Assembly (NCBI RefSeq): GCF_000317065.1
Contig: NC_019701.1
Location: 1,612,001-1,676,000, forward strand
DNA length: 64,000 nt
Direction: 5' to 3'
From: Pseudanabaena sp. PCC 7367
GTDB lineage: Bacteria; Cyanobacteriota; Cyanobacteriia; Pseudanabaenales; Pseudanabaenaceae
The notes under the pieces were generated by a model, which saw only the letters and a list, made by a program, of their open reading frames with translations, was not told the DNA's origin and did no database searches. Of the stretch, positions 9,868 through 17,852 are shown piece after piece (the first letter of the stretch is position 1; each line of letters starts with the position of its first letter). The position numbers were made by a program, and so were the translations under genes.

Positions 9868-10959
9868 ATGCCTGATCACCTAGCAATCTATATATATCAA
9901 GTAGCTAAGATATTTTCCCTAATATCATTCAAATCTGCGATCGGCCTAGAACAGACCGAATTGAATGGTTTATTGAATAGCCTAAGCTTTGTTCTACCGC
10001 TGATTATAGCCAGTATGCTCGATTGGCTTATCGGCGATCCCTGGGATTGGCTGCATCCAGTGCAGGTGATGGGGTGGGTGGTTGCCTGGGCGAAAAGCTT
10101 GATGCTTAAATATTTAGCCAATGAGCTAGCCCAAAGAATTGCTGGAGTTCTGTTGGCGATCGGCTTAATTATGGGCAGCTATGGAATCGCCTGGGCGCTG
10201 ATTTTTGCCGCTAGTAGGGTTAATCCCTGGTTTGGTCTGGTGGCAGAAAGTATTATGATCGCCAGTTGTTTAGCACACCGTAGTTTACAAGACGCGGCTG
10301 TTTCGGTGCTGGAGCCGATCGAAAAAGATGATCTTGATCTGGCCAGAAAAAAACTAGCGCTCTATGTGGGTAGAGATACTGAGCAGCTCGATCGGCCAGA
10401 AATCCTGCGGGCAGTTTTAGAAACCGTGGCCGAGAACTGCACCGATGGCGTGATTGCACCGTTGATTTTTGCGATCGTGGGTGGTGCGCCCTTGGCCTTG
10501 GCGTATAAAGCTGCCAGTACCCTCGATTCGATGATTGGCTATAAAGAAAAACCATACACTTACATCGGTTGGTTCAGCGCCAAGCTAGAGGATGCTTTAA
10601 CCTGGCTACCTTGTCGATTATTAGTCTTGGCGATCGCCTTGCTCAGCGGTCGTCCGGTTCAAATATGGCGCTTGTGTCAACGGGATGCGCCCCAAGATCC
10701 AAGCCCCAATGCTGGCTGGAGTGAATGTGCGTTTGCGGCGGCGCTAGGTGTGCAACTGGGGGGCAAAAACACCTACAGAGGCCTAGTAAAAACTAAACCT
10801 CTGCTGGGGGAGCCAGATCGACAAATCACCATTGCGGTGATCAATGAAACATTAGGATTGATGCAGCAATGTTTTGTGCTTTTTCTAGGGCTAGGTGTTC
10901 TATCTCACACTTTAGTTAGCTTTAGCGGCCTGCTTCTAGGGCTGATTCAGCACGGCTGA
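9868..10959 (+). CDS. cbiB: Adenosylcobinamide-phosphate synthase CbiB/CobD
   Basis: This membrane enzyme joins aminopropanol phosphate to adenosylcobyric acid late in cobalamin synthesis. Motifs seen are DWLIGDPWDWLHPVQVMG near the start, TENCTDG-like AENCTDGVIAPLIFA, AYKAASTLDSMIGYK and the C-terminal SPNAGWSECAFAAALGVQLGG. Several membrane helices are visible. The N-terminus is about 40 residues longer than typical CbiB; the ATG at 9868 is the first clear start, and a shorter form is possible. No cobalamin riboswitch was recognised in the 262 bases upstream. Its last 38 bases overlap psb27, which runs the other way. Confidence 0.9.
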   Translation: MPDHLAIYIYQVAKIFSLISFKSAIGLEQTELNGLLNSLSFVLPLIIASMLDWLIGDPWDWLHPVQVMGWVVAWAKSLMLKYLANELAQRIAGVLLAIGLIMGSYGIAWALIFAASRVNPWFGLVAESIMIASCLAHRSLQDAAVSVLEPIEKDDLDLARKKLALYVGRDTEQLDRPEILRAVLETVAENCTDGVIAPLIFAIVGGAPLALAYKAASTLDSMIGYKEKPYTYIGWFSAKLEDALTWLPCRLLVLAIALLSGRPVQIWRLCQRDAPQDPSPNAGWSECAFAAALGVQLGGKNTYRGLVKTKPLLGEPDRQITIAVINETLGLMQQCFVLFLGLGVLSHTLVSFSGLLLGLIQHG

Positions 10960-11419
10960 TTTGACTAATTGCCCGATCGGCTACCCGTTGTGGTACCGAT
11001 CGCTTGGTGGTGCCGTTGTAGTAGGAAGCCAGGGAATTGATTACCGTTCGCATCGTGGTGAAAGAGACCAGGCCAGTTTTACTATTGTCTGCACGGTAGC
11101 GAGCTGAATAGGCATTAATTCTAGCTCTAGTTTCAGCCTGGGCTTCGGAGCGATCGTCAGCATCCTTGGCTAGGCTGAGCGTATATTTAAGGCTTTCAAT
11201 CAATTTTTTCGTGTCATCGACATAATTGCCCGTCAAACCGGCATTAACTTTTTCCCGCAATTCTTTGGTAGTAAGCGGATTGCCAGAGCCTAGAGTATAG
11301 GTATTACGAGCCGCATATGCGCTGCTGGTACAAGTTAGCGCGATCGTTGCCACCAAAACTAGCGCAACTAGCTTAAAAACAATATTTTTTAATGATGATT
11401 TGAGCATATTTCTATTCAT
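10922..11419 (-). CDS. psb27: Photosystem II assembly protein Psb27
   Basis: Psb27 binds CP43 on the lumenal side of assembling photosystem II. The conserved core is present: LTGNYVDDTKKLIESL, ARINAYSARYR and SFTTMRTVINSLASYY, ending with a helix like the family's C-terminal helix. The 165 residues include a signal peptide, MNRNMLKS to about SAYA. Cyanobacterial Psb27 is usually a lipoprotein, but here the Cys follows ALT, a poor lipobox, and an AxA-type site (AYA) lies just after it. About 25 extra residues (from ARNTYTLGSGN to KVNAG) separate the signal from the usual mature start. The 3' end overlaps cbiB. Confidence 0.9.
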   Translation of the reverse strand: MNRNMLKSSLKNIVFKLVALVLVATIALTCTSSAYAARNTYTLGSGNPLTTKELREKVNAGLTGNYVDDTKKLIESLKYTLSLAKDADDRSEAQAETRARINAYSARYRADNSKTGLVSFTTMRTVINSLASYYNGTTKRSVPQRVADRAISQISRAESALEAGR

Positions 11420-12126
11420 AACTTATTCTATTCATAACTAAGATTTTGATGGTTAAACAGTTTCCGATGGCGTTCTTAATCTGCGACCACACTTTACTTT
11501 CTTCAGGATTTTTAGCCTATATCGCTAATTATCTTATAGTTTTTGGCGTACCAGCATTAATTACCCTAGCGGTATAGTTTTGCAAATGTCACAATTAGAT
11601 GACATTATGATCCCCATTTGATCCCCCAGCGATCCCCATTGCGGTAAAATGGCTTCGATCGATAAACCGTCTATGTACTGCTCTCAGTCAGCCCTGTCGA
11701 TGCATAACATTATCTTGGGGATCACTTGATTTAGTTTTTAATTGTTGATTAAGCATTAAATAATCATGTTTGTAGGCTATTGACCAAACTTGTATTTTTG
11801 TAACAGAATCTCATATAGCAAAAGCCTATGTAGATCCCGGTGATTCTGTTAAGCCAGCTAAGCCAAATGTTAAGTCAAGTTGGATCAAGTTTTACGATCG
11901 CTGAGCAACTGAGCCTAAGCACCTAAATCGATTGAGTTAATGTGATCGATATGTAGGTAAATCGATCGCTGCATCTATCTGCTGGTGATTTATCAGATTA
12001 AGAGTAGATTAAGAGTTTTCGCTAGCAGCTAGTTTTCTCGTTTCACCTTGTCAGTGCGTAATCCAACTTACGAGTTTAGTAATCACCGATCGCACATTTC
12101 CGCTAATTTCATTCGGAGCTGAACAG
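11420..12126. other. 707-base spacer between psb27 and the DUF4912 gene
   Basis: A divergent intergenic region with no open frame that I find convincing. It must hold promoters for psb27 (left) and the DUF4912 gene (right). It contains one clean inverted repeat (listed separately), a run of GATCCCC-type motifs around 11610-11640, and several CGATCG sites toward the right end. The base before the DUF4912 start shows a weak ribosome site (TCGGAG). I saw no tRNA, terminator or known small RNA here. Confidence 0.5.
11585..11606. promoter_or_regulatory. Inverted repeat AATGTCA-N8-TGACATT, possible operator
   Basis: Perfect 7-base arms separated by 8 bases (CAATTAGA). The site lies about 166 bases upstream of psb27 and 520 bases upstream of the DUF4912 gene, between divergent genes. 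There is no T-run after it, so a terminator is unlikely. The regulator is unknown; the shape suits a dimeric DNA-binding protein. Confidence 0.4.
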
Positions 12127-14277
12127 ATGCCTAAAGAGATTCCCCCCCTAGAAGAGATGACCCTACGCCAATTGCGTAAACAAGCCCAAAAGTATGAAAT
12201 TTCGCGCTACAGTCGGATGCGTAAGGATCAGCTACTGGCAGAGATCAAGCAGGCTAAGGAAGTGGCCGAAAGCGCTGTGATGCTTGAGCATGCCATGTTG
12301 TCTAGTTTTGATCCAAAATACGATCAGACTGAAAATATGGAGGCGAAGAAATTTGATCTGGGCAACAGAGAAATTAAGCCAGTTGAATTACTAGCTGATG
12401 TGGATGCTGAACTTGGCGATCTGCCTCAGGGCTATGGTGAAAGCCGAATTGTGCTCATGCCCAGAGACCCGCAGTGGGCCTATGCCTATTGGGATATTAC
12501 CAATGACCTGAAGGAAGAAAAGCGCTCCCAGGGTGGTCAGCAATTGGTGTTGCGGTTGTATGACTCAACCAACGTCGATCTCGATCGCCAAGCCCCCCAT
12601 AGTGTGCAGGAATATTACTGTGATGAATTAGCCAAGGAATGGCATTTGCCAATTCCAGTTAGCGATCGTGACTATACAGTCGAGATTGGTTATCGCACCA
12701 ACGATGGTAAATGGCTACCACTATGTCGATCGGCTTCGGTACGCATTCCTCCCACTTACCCATCCGATTGGGTTGATGATCACTTTGTGACGGTTAACTG
12801 GGAGCAAAGCCTAAGGGGAGCCAAAGTTTTTGAATTGGGTCGCCCCACCTCTGCCCCCACAGCCGAAAAGAGCCATGAAGAAATGTATGGCATGGCCAAA
12901 GAAGCCGAGTCACAGCGGGTCGCAGGTTCGGCCTATGGCTCTCAGCAAATGTCTGGTGCTGGCCTGGAGACAGAGTCGATCAGCTCCTATGTTTTCCCTT
13001 CCGGGGTAGGTAGTTGGAGTGGTGGTGCTGTCTCTGGTGTTGGCATGGGAGCTTCCGAACAAACTATGTCTGGGGCTGGAGCCCTGACCGCATCTGGCGC
13101 TGGCATGTCTGGTATTGGCGCACTAACTGCCTCTGGTATCTCTGGCAGTGGGATCGCCGCCTTAACTACTTCAGGTAGTGGGGTTGGCTTCTTGACCACC
13201 TCTGGTGTGGGTATGTCAGGTATTGGTGCATTAACCGCCTCTGGTATTTCTGGCAGTGGGATCGGTTATGTATCTGCCTCTGGTGTGGGTATGTCTGGTA
13301 TTGCAGGATTAACCGCTTCTGGCATTTCTGGTAGTGGGATTGGTTATGTATCTGCCTCTGGTGTAGGTATGTCTGGTATTGCAGGATTAACCGCGTCTGG
13401 CATTTCTGGTAGCGGGATTGGTTATGTATCTGCCTCTGGCGTAGGCATGTCTGGTATTGCAGGATTAACCGCGTCTGGCATTTCTGGCAGTGGGATCGGT
13501 TATGTATCTGCCTCTGGTGTGGGTATGTCTGGTATTGCAGGATTAACCGCTTCTGGCATTTCTGGTAGTGGGATTGGTTATGTATCTGCCTCTGGTGTAG
13601 GCATGTCTGGTATTGCAGGATTAACCGCGTCTGGCATTTCTGGTAGTGGGATTGGTTATGTATCTGCCTCTGGCGTAGGTATGTCAGGTATTGCAGGATT
13701 AACCGCTTCTGGCATTTCTGGTAGTGGGATTGGTTATGTATCTGCCTCTGGTGTAGGTATGTCTGGTATTGCAGGATTAACCGCTTCTGGCATTTCTGGC
13801 AGCGGCATTGGCTATCTAACCACTTCTGGGATGGGGATGTCCGGCGCTGGCTATCTAACTGCCTCTGGGATGGGAATGTCGGGGGTTGGTGCCCTTACTA
13901 CTTCTGGCCTTGGGATGTCTGGAATTGGTTATCGGACTACCTCTGGCATGGGAATGTCGGGGGTTGGCCTGTTCTCTGGTTCTGGTGTACCCAAGCGACC
14001 GCGCCAGTTCTGGTTGGTTGCTGATGCTGAGTTAATTGTCTATGGTGCAACTGAGCCGGATGCCAATGTCACGATCGCTGGTAGACCAGTTAAGCTGGAA
14101 TCCGATGGTACGTTCCGTTTCCATATGTCCTTCCCAGATGGTTTGGTTGACTTCCCCATTTTTGCGGTGGCCGCTGATGGTGAACAAACCCGATCGATTC
14201 ATATGAAGTTTGAGCGCCAAACTCTCGATCGCAATACCAACACCAAAGAAGAAGCAGTCCCAGAATGGATTGCCTAG
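12127..14277 (+). CDS. DUF4912 protein with Rho-N-like head and large Gly/Ser repeat array
   Basis: A 716-residue protein. Residues 10-42 (LRQLRKQAQKYEISRYSRMR and following) resemble the small Rho N-terminal/SAP-like helical domain. Residues about 100-220 are a DUF4912 domain (YGESRIVLMPRDPQWAYAYWD, then YTVEIGYRTNDGKWLPL). Residues about 300-620 are low complexity, built from units such as GMSGIAGLTASG and ISGSGIGYVSASGV; eight 26-residue units are nearly identical. Residues 625-716 form a second globular part (RPRQFWLVADAELIVYGAT, then a beta-rich end). No signal peptide is seen, so it is probably cytoplasmic. The function is unknown. It stands alone with long spacers on both sides. Confidence 0.8.
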   Translation: MPKEIPPLEEMTLRQLRKQAQKYEISRYSRMRKDQLLAEIKQAKEVAESAVMLEHAMLSSFDPKYDQTENMEAKKFDLGNREIKPVELLADVDAELGDLPQGYGESRIVLMPRDPQWAYAYWDITNDLKEEKRSQGGQQLVLRLYDSTNVDLDRQAPHSVQEYYCDELAKEWHLPIPVSDRDYTVEIGYRTNDGKWLPLCRSASVRIPPTYPSDWVDDHFVTVNWEQSLRGAKVFELGRPTSAPTAEKSHEEMYGMAKEAESQRVAGSAYGSQQMSGAGLETESISSYVFPSGVGSWSGGAVSGVGMGASEQTMSGAGALTASGAGMSGIGALTASGISGSGIAALTTSGSGVGFLTTSGVGMSGIGALTASGISGSGIGYVSASGVGMSGIAGLTASGISGSGIGYVSASGVGMSGIAGLTASGISGSGIGYVSASGVGMSGIAGLTASGISGSGIGYVSASGVGMSGIAGLTASGISGSGIGYVSASGVGMSGIAGLTASGISGSGIGYVSASGVGMSGIAGLTASGISGSGIGYVSASGVGMSGIAGLTASGISGSGIGYLTTSGMGMSGAGYLTASGMGMSGVGALTTSGLGMSGIGYRTTSGMGMSGVGLFSGSGVPKRPRQFWLVADAELIVYGATEPDANVTIAGRPVKLESDGTFRFHMSFPDGLVDFPIFAVAADGEQTRSIHMKFERQTLDRNTNTKEEAVPEWIA
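13210..13833 (+). repeat. Eight in-frame 78-base tandem repeats
   Basis: Starting at codon 362 of the DUF4912 gene, eight copies of a 78-base unit follow without a gap, encoding GMSGI(A/G)xLTASG plus ISGSGIGYVSASGV. The sequence ATTGCAGGATTAACC recurs at exact 78-base steps in seven of them. Copies differ mainly at synonymous third positions (for example GCTTCT versus GCGTCT), and the protein is almost unchanged. The outer units on both sides are more diverged 13-26-residue versions. Length change by slippage or recombination between copies is expected. Confidence 0.95.
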
Positions 14278-14330
14278 AACTGCTTTAATCTTCTATTTCT
14301 GCGATTGGTATTGGTAGTTTTATGCCTTGG

Positions 14331-14376
14331 CGGGGAGATTGAGCAAAATTGCTTTGCTTTTAAATTTTTCTCCCCG
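14331..14376 (+). terminator. Hairpin after the DUF4912 gene, possible terminator
   Basis: CGGGGAG pairs with CTCCCCG, and inside the loop AGCAAA pairs with TTTGCT. The structure begins 53 bases after the stop codon. A T-rich run (TTTTAAATTTTT) lies within rather than after the outer stem, so it is not a textbook intrinsic terminator. The position fits transcript-end formation or protection. Confidence 0.4.
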
Positions 14377-14460
14377 ATCGCATTTTCCACGTAGCTAATC
14401 AAGCTTGATGCTTGACTCATGCAGTAAATCACTTAAATTGCTGGCCAATGATTAACTAAC

Positions 14461-14898
14461 CTATTGCCATCCTAAATTTACCTGGATGGTTTTTTCATAC
14501 ATGGCGCTCAGCCTGAGTTGTTCTAGCCACGATCGCATTTCTGCTTCGGAAGCGACGGAGGTTGATTGCCCGGTAATTGGATCATAGGCAGACCAATAGA
14601 CATGACCGCGCCGATCGTATTTTTGCCATACCTTTACTTCTGGTTCTTTGGTAAGGCGATCGCCAAGGTTACTAAAGCCAGCTTTGAGGTGTTTAACTAA
14701 TTCAGTGGCAGTTTTTTTAATCGATCGATAACTAAGACCACGCTGACCGTTTGCGATCGGCTGGTCTTGATCAACCTTTAATTCATCTTTTAGATCGGTT
14801 CGATCAGAGCGATCAGAGCGGTCAGATAAAGCATTAAGTAGCTCAAGCCGCTTATATTCTTGCCATTGTACTTTAGTTTGCCTTAGGTTATTTTTCAT
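14461..14898 (-). CDS. Hypothetical protein, 145 aa
   Basis: Soluble, charged protein with no family recognised. It has a basic N-terminus (MKNNLRQTKVQWQEYKR), then a short SDRSDRSDR repeat encoded by imperfect 9-base copies. The more conserved-looking C-terminal half has KVWQKYDRRGHVYWSAYDP, then a helix (SEAEMRSWLEQL). The WQKYDRRGHVYWSAYDP part looks like a small beta-hairpin region. ATG start at 14898. It is convergent with the DUF4912 gene and lies more than 330 bases from the LysR gene. Confidence 0.6.
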   Translation of the reverse strand: MKNNLRQTKVQWQEYKRLELLNALSDRSDRSDRTDLKDELKVDQDQPIANGQRGLSYRSIKKTATELVKHLKAGFSNLGDRLTKEPEVKVWQKYDRRGHVYWSAYDPITGQSTSVASEAEMRSWLEQLRLSAMYEKTIQVNLGWQ

Positions 14899-15236
14899 TT
14901 TGACTCACCTCTGAGCGGTTGGATAATGTGGTTTCATGATTTGGCCAACTGAAGGAACCTATCGCAACCTTGCTGATGCAAAATTAATCGTGATTGCCAG
15001 AATTCGATTAATCAGACGGCAAACATGCTTTAGCTATTTCCCAATAAATCTCTGATTCAAGGTCAACATTGGGTAAATAGGCAACAGGCTCAATTCGTAG
15101 CGATTCCTCACACCCCTAATATATTCAGTTCTATCCCAAGATTCAAAAACAAGCCCGCATGGCTTACATGAATAAAATTAATGAAAGGCGCAACAGTTAG
15201 CTGGCTCGATCGGCACCTGATGGCGATCGCTATGAT
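14899..15236. other. 338-base spacer before the LysR gene's 3' end
   Basis: It holds no gene that I can support. A short hairpin (AAGCC/GGCTT near 15151-15166) and the string ATTCCTCACAC near 15105 were examined; neither supports a recognised small RNA. The promoter of the hypothetical gene ending at 14461 must lie at the left edge. Confidence 0.4.
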
Positions 15237-16202
15237 TCAGGCAGTCAGACTAGCTTTTAGGTAATTCTTGCTATAGGCTAACTGGGCAATATCATAGCTG
15301 CGCAGCATATCCAGGAACGCATAGACCGCAGGTACCTGCATGGCATTTTCCCGCATTGTCACGCCAATTTGACGATAGAGCGGTACTGGCAGGCTATAGG
15401 TTTGTAATTCTGAGGGGATCGGTTGGGCAGCCAAACGCGCCAGGATCGTCGATCCTAGTCCCTGTGACACCATTCTGATAATAGTTGAATCTTCACGCAC
15501 CACATAGGCCACGTTGAGCTTTTGATGCTGGGCTTCCAGATGCTTTCTGATCAAAATGCCGCAGGTATTGTTCTGGGGCACACTGATCAGCGGATAGGTG
15601 GTTAAATCTTCCCAACTAATATGATTGTTCTTGACTCTATGTTTGGGGCAGTAATCAGGTGGAAAGATGGCGATATACTCATCCCGCAGCAAGGGCCAAC
15701 TCAGGAAGCCTTCGCCGGTGGGCAGGTGGGTGATGCCGATGTCTGCATAGCCCTGACGCAGGGTTTGTTCAACTTCTTGATCGTCGTCGTGTTCAATGAT
15801 TCTGACCTTAATGCCGGGGAATTTCTGGCGAAAGTCTACTATGATTGCCGGTAGAATATAGGCCGCAGCACTACGAAAAGCCACCAGCCGAACTTCGCCA
15901 TTTTGAAGTCCCTTGGCCTGGTTAGCCGTTTGGGTCATCTCTTCCAGCGATCGCAAAATATTTTCTGCATAATCGAGCAATTGCTTGCCGATCGGCGTGA
16001 GTATTGCGCCATGACGACCGCGATTGAGCAAAACTACGCCTAACTGTTCTTCGAGGGCGGCGATCGCATGGGAGATGGCTGATTGAGAAATTTCCAGGTT
16101 CAGGGCAGCCTCGCCAAAACTACCAGATTCTGCCACGGCCACAAAGGCTCTGATCTGCGATAACTTAACCTGATTATGATTAAGGAGGTTGTTCCCATGC
16201 AT
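15237..16202 (-). CDS. LysR family transcriptional regulator
   Basis: A 321-residue regulator. The N-terminal winged helix-turn-helix is typical: IRAFVAVAESGSFGEAALNL, ISQSAISHAIAALEEQLG, then LLNRGRHGAILTPIG. The effector-binding half has two lobes, starting at about residue 95 (GEVRLVAFRSAAAYILPAII). LysR proteins bind DNA as tetramers and usually respond to a small metabolite; which one is not readable here. ATG at 16202; the first 12 residues are extra compared with many family members. A palindrome sits about 73 bases upstream (listed separately), suggesting self-regulation. No divergent target gene is adjacent. Confidence 0.9.
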   Translation of the reverse strand: MHGNNLLNHNQVKLSQIRAFVAVAESGSFGEAALNLEISQSAISHAIAALEEQLGVVLLNRGRHGAILTPIGKQLLDYAENILRSLEEMTQTANQAKGLQNGEVRLVAFRSAAAYILPAIIVDFRQKFPGIKVRIIEHDDDQEVEQTLRQGYADIGITHLPTGEGFLSWPLLRDEYIAIFPPDYCPKHRVKNNHISWEDLTTYPLISVPQNNTCGILIRKHLEAQHQKLNVAYVVREDSTIIRMVSQGLGSTILARLAAQPIPSELQTYSLPVPLYRQIGVTMRENAMQVPAVYAFLDMLRSYDIAQLAYSKNYLKASLTA

Positions 16203-16274
16203 GGCTACCTACCATGTTGATCTTAGTAAGAGTTGGGGGTGCGATCGCAACAATCAACAAATAACTAATTGTTT

Positions 16275-16303
16275 ATGTATCACCTGACTATATATTGATA
16301 CAT
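16275..16303. promoter_or_regulatory. Palindrome ATGTATCA-N13-TGATACAT upstream of the LysR gene
   Basis: Perfect 8-base arms around a 13-base AT-rich spacer, ending 73 bases before the LysR start codon. The two arms contain the T-N11-A type geometry expected of LysR-family boxes (TATCA and TGATA). It may be the regulator's own operator. Confidence 0.55.
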
Positions 16304-16483
16304 AGACAAAAGTCTTGAATATTTAGTCAAAATTAACCCGATTAATTAATTTCACCCGATCGGGTGACCTGAATCAGCAGGTTTTAATTCGGTTAGATCC
16401 AGCCAACATAAAGCGATCGCAACTTTTGCTAATTGGGCGATGTCAGCTTGTTACGACCTTCTCTTATTGATTTAAAATTTAGT

Positions 16484-16516
16484 TAAATATGTCCTAAATA
16501 TGTCCTAAATATGTCC
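16484..16516. repeat. Three 11-base direct repeats (TAAATATGTCC)
   Basis: Three perfect copies follow at 11-base spacing, one helical turn apart. They lie in the 527-base gap (16203-16729) between the LysR gene start and the 3' end of the next leftward gene. Eleven-base direct repeats are a common binding arrangement for OmpR-type response regulators. Apart from this and the palindrome, the gap shows only AT-rich sequence. Confidence 0.6.
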
Positions 16517-16729
16517 AGAGAAAATAGCAATACATATCCTGAGAATCGTATTGCCAGGCCTGCGAATTATGGATTAGGTGCAATTTTAGCGGTAGCGATT
16601 ATGCCAAACCATCCTGATCATGTACATCGCTGAAAAATCGATAACCAGGTGGAAGGTGGGGTTGTTGTCGTATCTTCAGTCCAATGTCGCCAGATTTTGG
16701 GCATTACCTAAATACTAGCTAAATAGTAG

Positions 16730-17425
16730 CTAGCCAGCTTGCTTTTGATTTAATTTTTTCCCTTTTTGTTTTTTCCGCAAATAGCTAGTACCCATGCCCA
16801 GACTGACGATTGCCAGACCGATAGAAGATGAAAAGTTAAATGGCACTGGTATGGGACTCAATTGGCTCGTCAACGGACTTGCAGCAACTGCATTATTAAT
16901 CAGCTCAACCGAGACTTGCACAGTCTCATCACCGACTTCTGCTTCGATCGCCTCAGGAGCAAAGGGGTCAGTGCTATCACCATCAGCAGCACTATCTAGC
17001 ATTTCATCGATCGCGGCAACTGAACCAAGCGAATTACTACTGCTATCGGTTGGCTCACTTTGCTGATCCTGATTACCTAAATCAAGCGGCGAAATACCAC
17101 CTTGAGAATTGTTATTAGTGGTTTTACCGAAAGATTCTTGACTACTTTGATCTGCCGCCGTCTGCAACAAATCATTAATGGCTTGCTGCCTTTCACTTAG
17201 TTCAACCTGAGGCTGAACCACACCAGGTTGATCCACCAGATCAAACGCATAGGCACGATCGCGGCCAAACATTTCAACCATGCCAATCTGTACTGCCATC
17301 GCAGTCATGCCACATGCTGCAAATACAACTGCTTTATTTGCACAATTAATCAGATTCATAGTTTTTCCACGCATATGTTGGATTTCGATCTCAATGGTCA
17401 TAACTCTGCGCCCTGATACTTCCAA
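16730..17425 (-). CDS. Exported protein with exosortase-like C-terminal tail
   Basis: A protein of up to 231 residues. The real start may be the internal ATG before NLINCANK (about residue 23), because the signal-like helix (AVVFAACGMTAMAVQIGMV) follows there. The middle is acidic, Ser/Asn/Gln-rich and probably disordered (SSQESFGKTTNNNSQGG). The C-terminus has the three-part form of PEP-CTERM-like sorting signals: a Pro-Phe motif (PIPVPFNFS), a hydrophobic helix (SIGLAIVSLGMGTSYL) and a basic end (RKKQKGKKLNQK). This suggests surface sorting or membrane anchoring; the function is unknown. No exosortase gene is in the window. Confidence 0.6.
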   Translation of the reverse strand: MEVSGRRVMTIEIEIQHMRGKTMNLINCANKAVVFAACGMTAMAVQIGMVEMFGRDRAYAFDLVDQPGVVQPQVELSERQQAINDLLQTAADQSSQESFGKTTNNNSQGGISPLDLGNQDQQSEPTDSSSNSLGSVAAIDEMLDSAADGDSTDPFAPEAIEAEVGDETVQVSVELINNAVAASPLTSQLSPIPVPFNFSSSIGLAIVSLGMGTSYLRKKQKGKKLNQKQAG

Positions 17426-17852
17426 TCAGCTAGACTACTAATTACAAATGTTGTCGCAGATTCCGATCCAAACTACCCAAAACCACCAATACCGCTTAAT
17501 TCTTGAACATTAAGACGATCGTGGTTGGCTTCAAATCAATAGGAGTCGATGGATTTCTTTCAATCTGCTTGTTTCATAGACAAGCTTTTGCCAATTAATT
17601 AGAAATTCAGCCAATCTATTATTCTTGCTGCCCCCGTGAACGCGTTGAGTTACTCAGTCTGAATATAAACTGATAGGATGGATGTGTAATCCGCAAAAGA
17701 TCGTAACTTTGGTCAATGTGCCCAAACTAATCACTACACATCTGTCTTTAGACTTAGAGCTTTAGACTTAGAGACTTAGGCCTAGCAACTTGGGGCAAAC
17801 GGTTGAATCATTGGATTTGAATCATTTGGATTTGGCTGATTGAATCAAGATC
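17426..17852. other. 427-base spacer upstream of the VOC gene
   Basis: A divergent region holding the promoters of the flanking genes. It contains imperfect short repeats: TTTAGACTTAGAG-like units at about 17749-17775, and GAATCATTGGATTT followed by GAATCATTTGGATTT near 17804-17833. I saw no RNA gene or small frame that I would defend. Confidence 0.4.

Noticed and set aside
13210-13833. CRISPR-like regular array
   Set aside because: The 78-base units have no spacers and keep the reading frame; this is a protein-coding repeat.
15102-15116. ATTCCTCACAC, one mismatch from the Yfr1 small-RNA core
   Set aside because: The flanking hairpins and the terminal T-run of Yfr1 are missing; only a weak 5-base stem follows.
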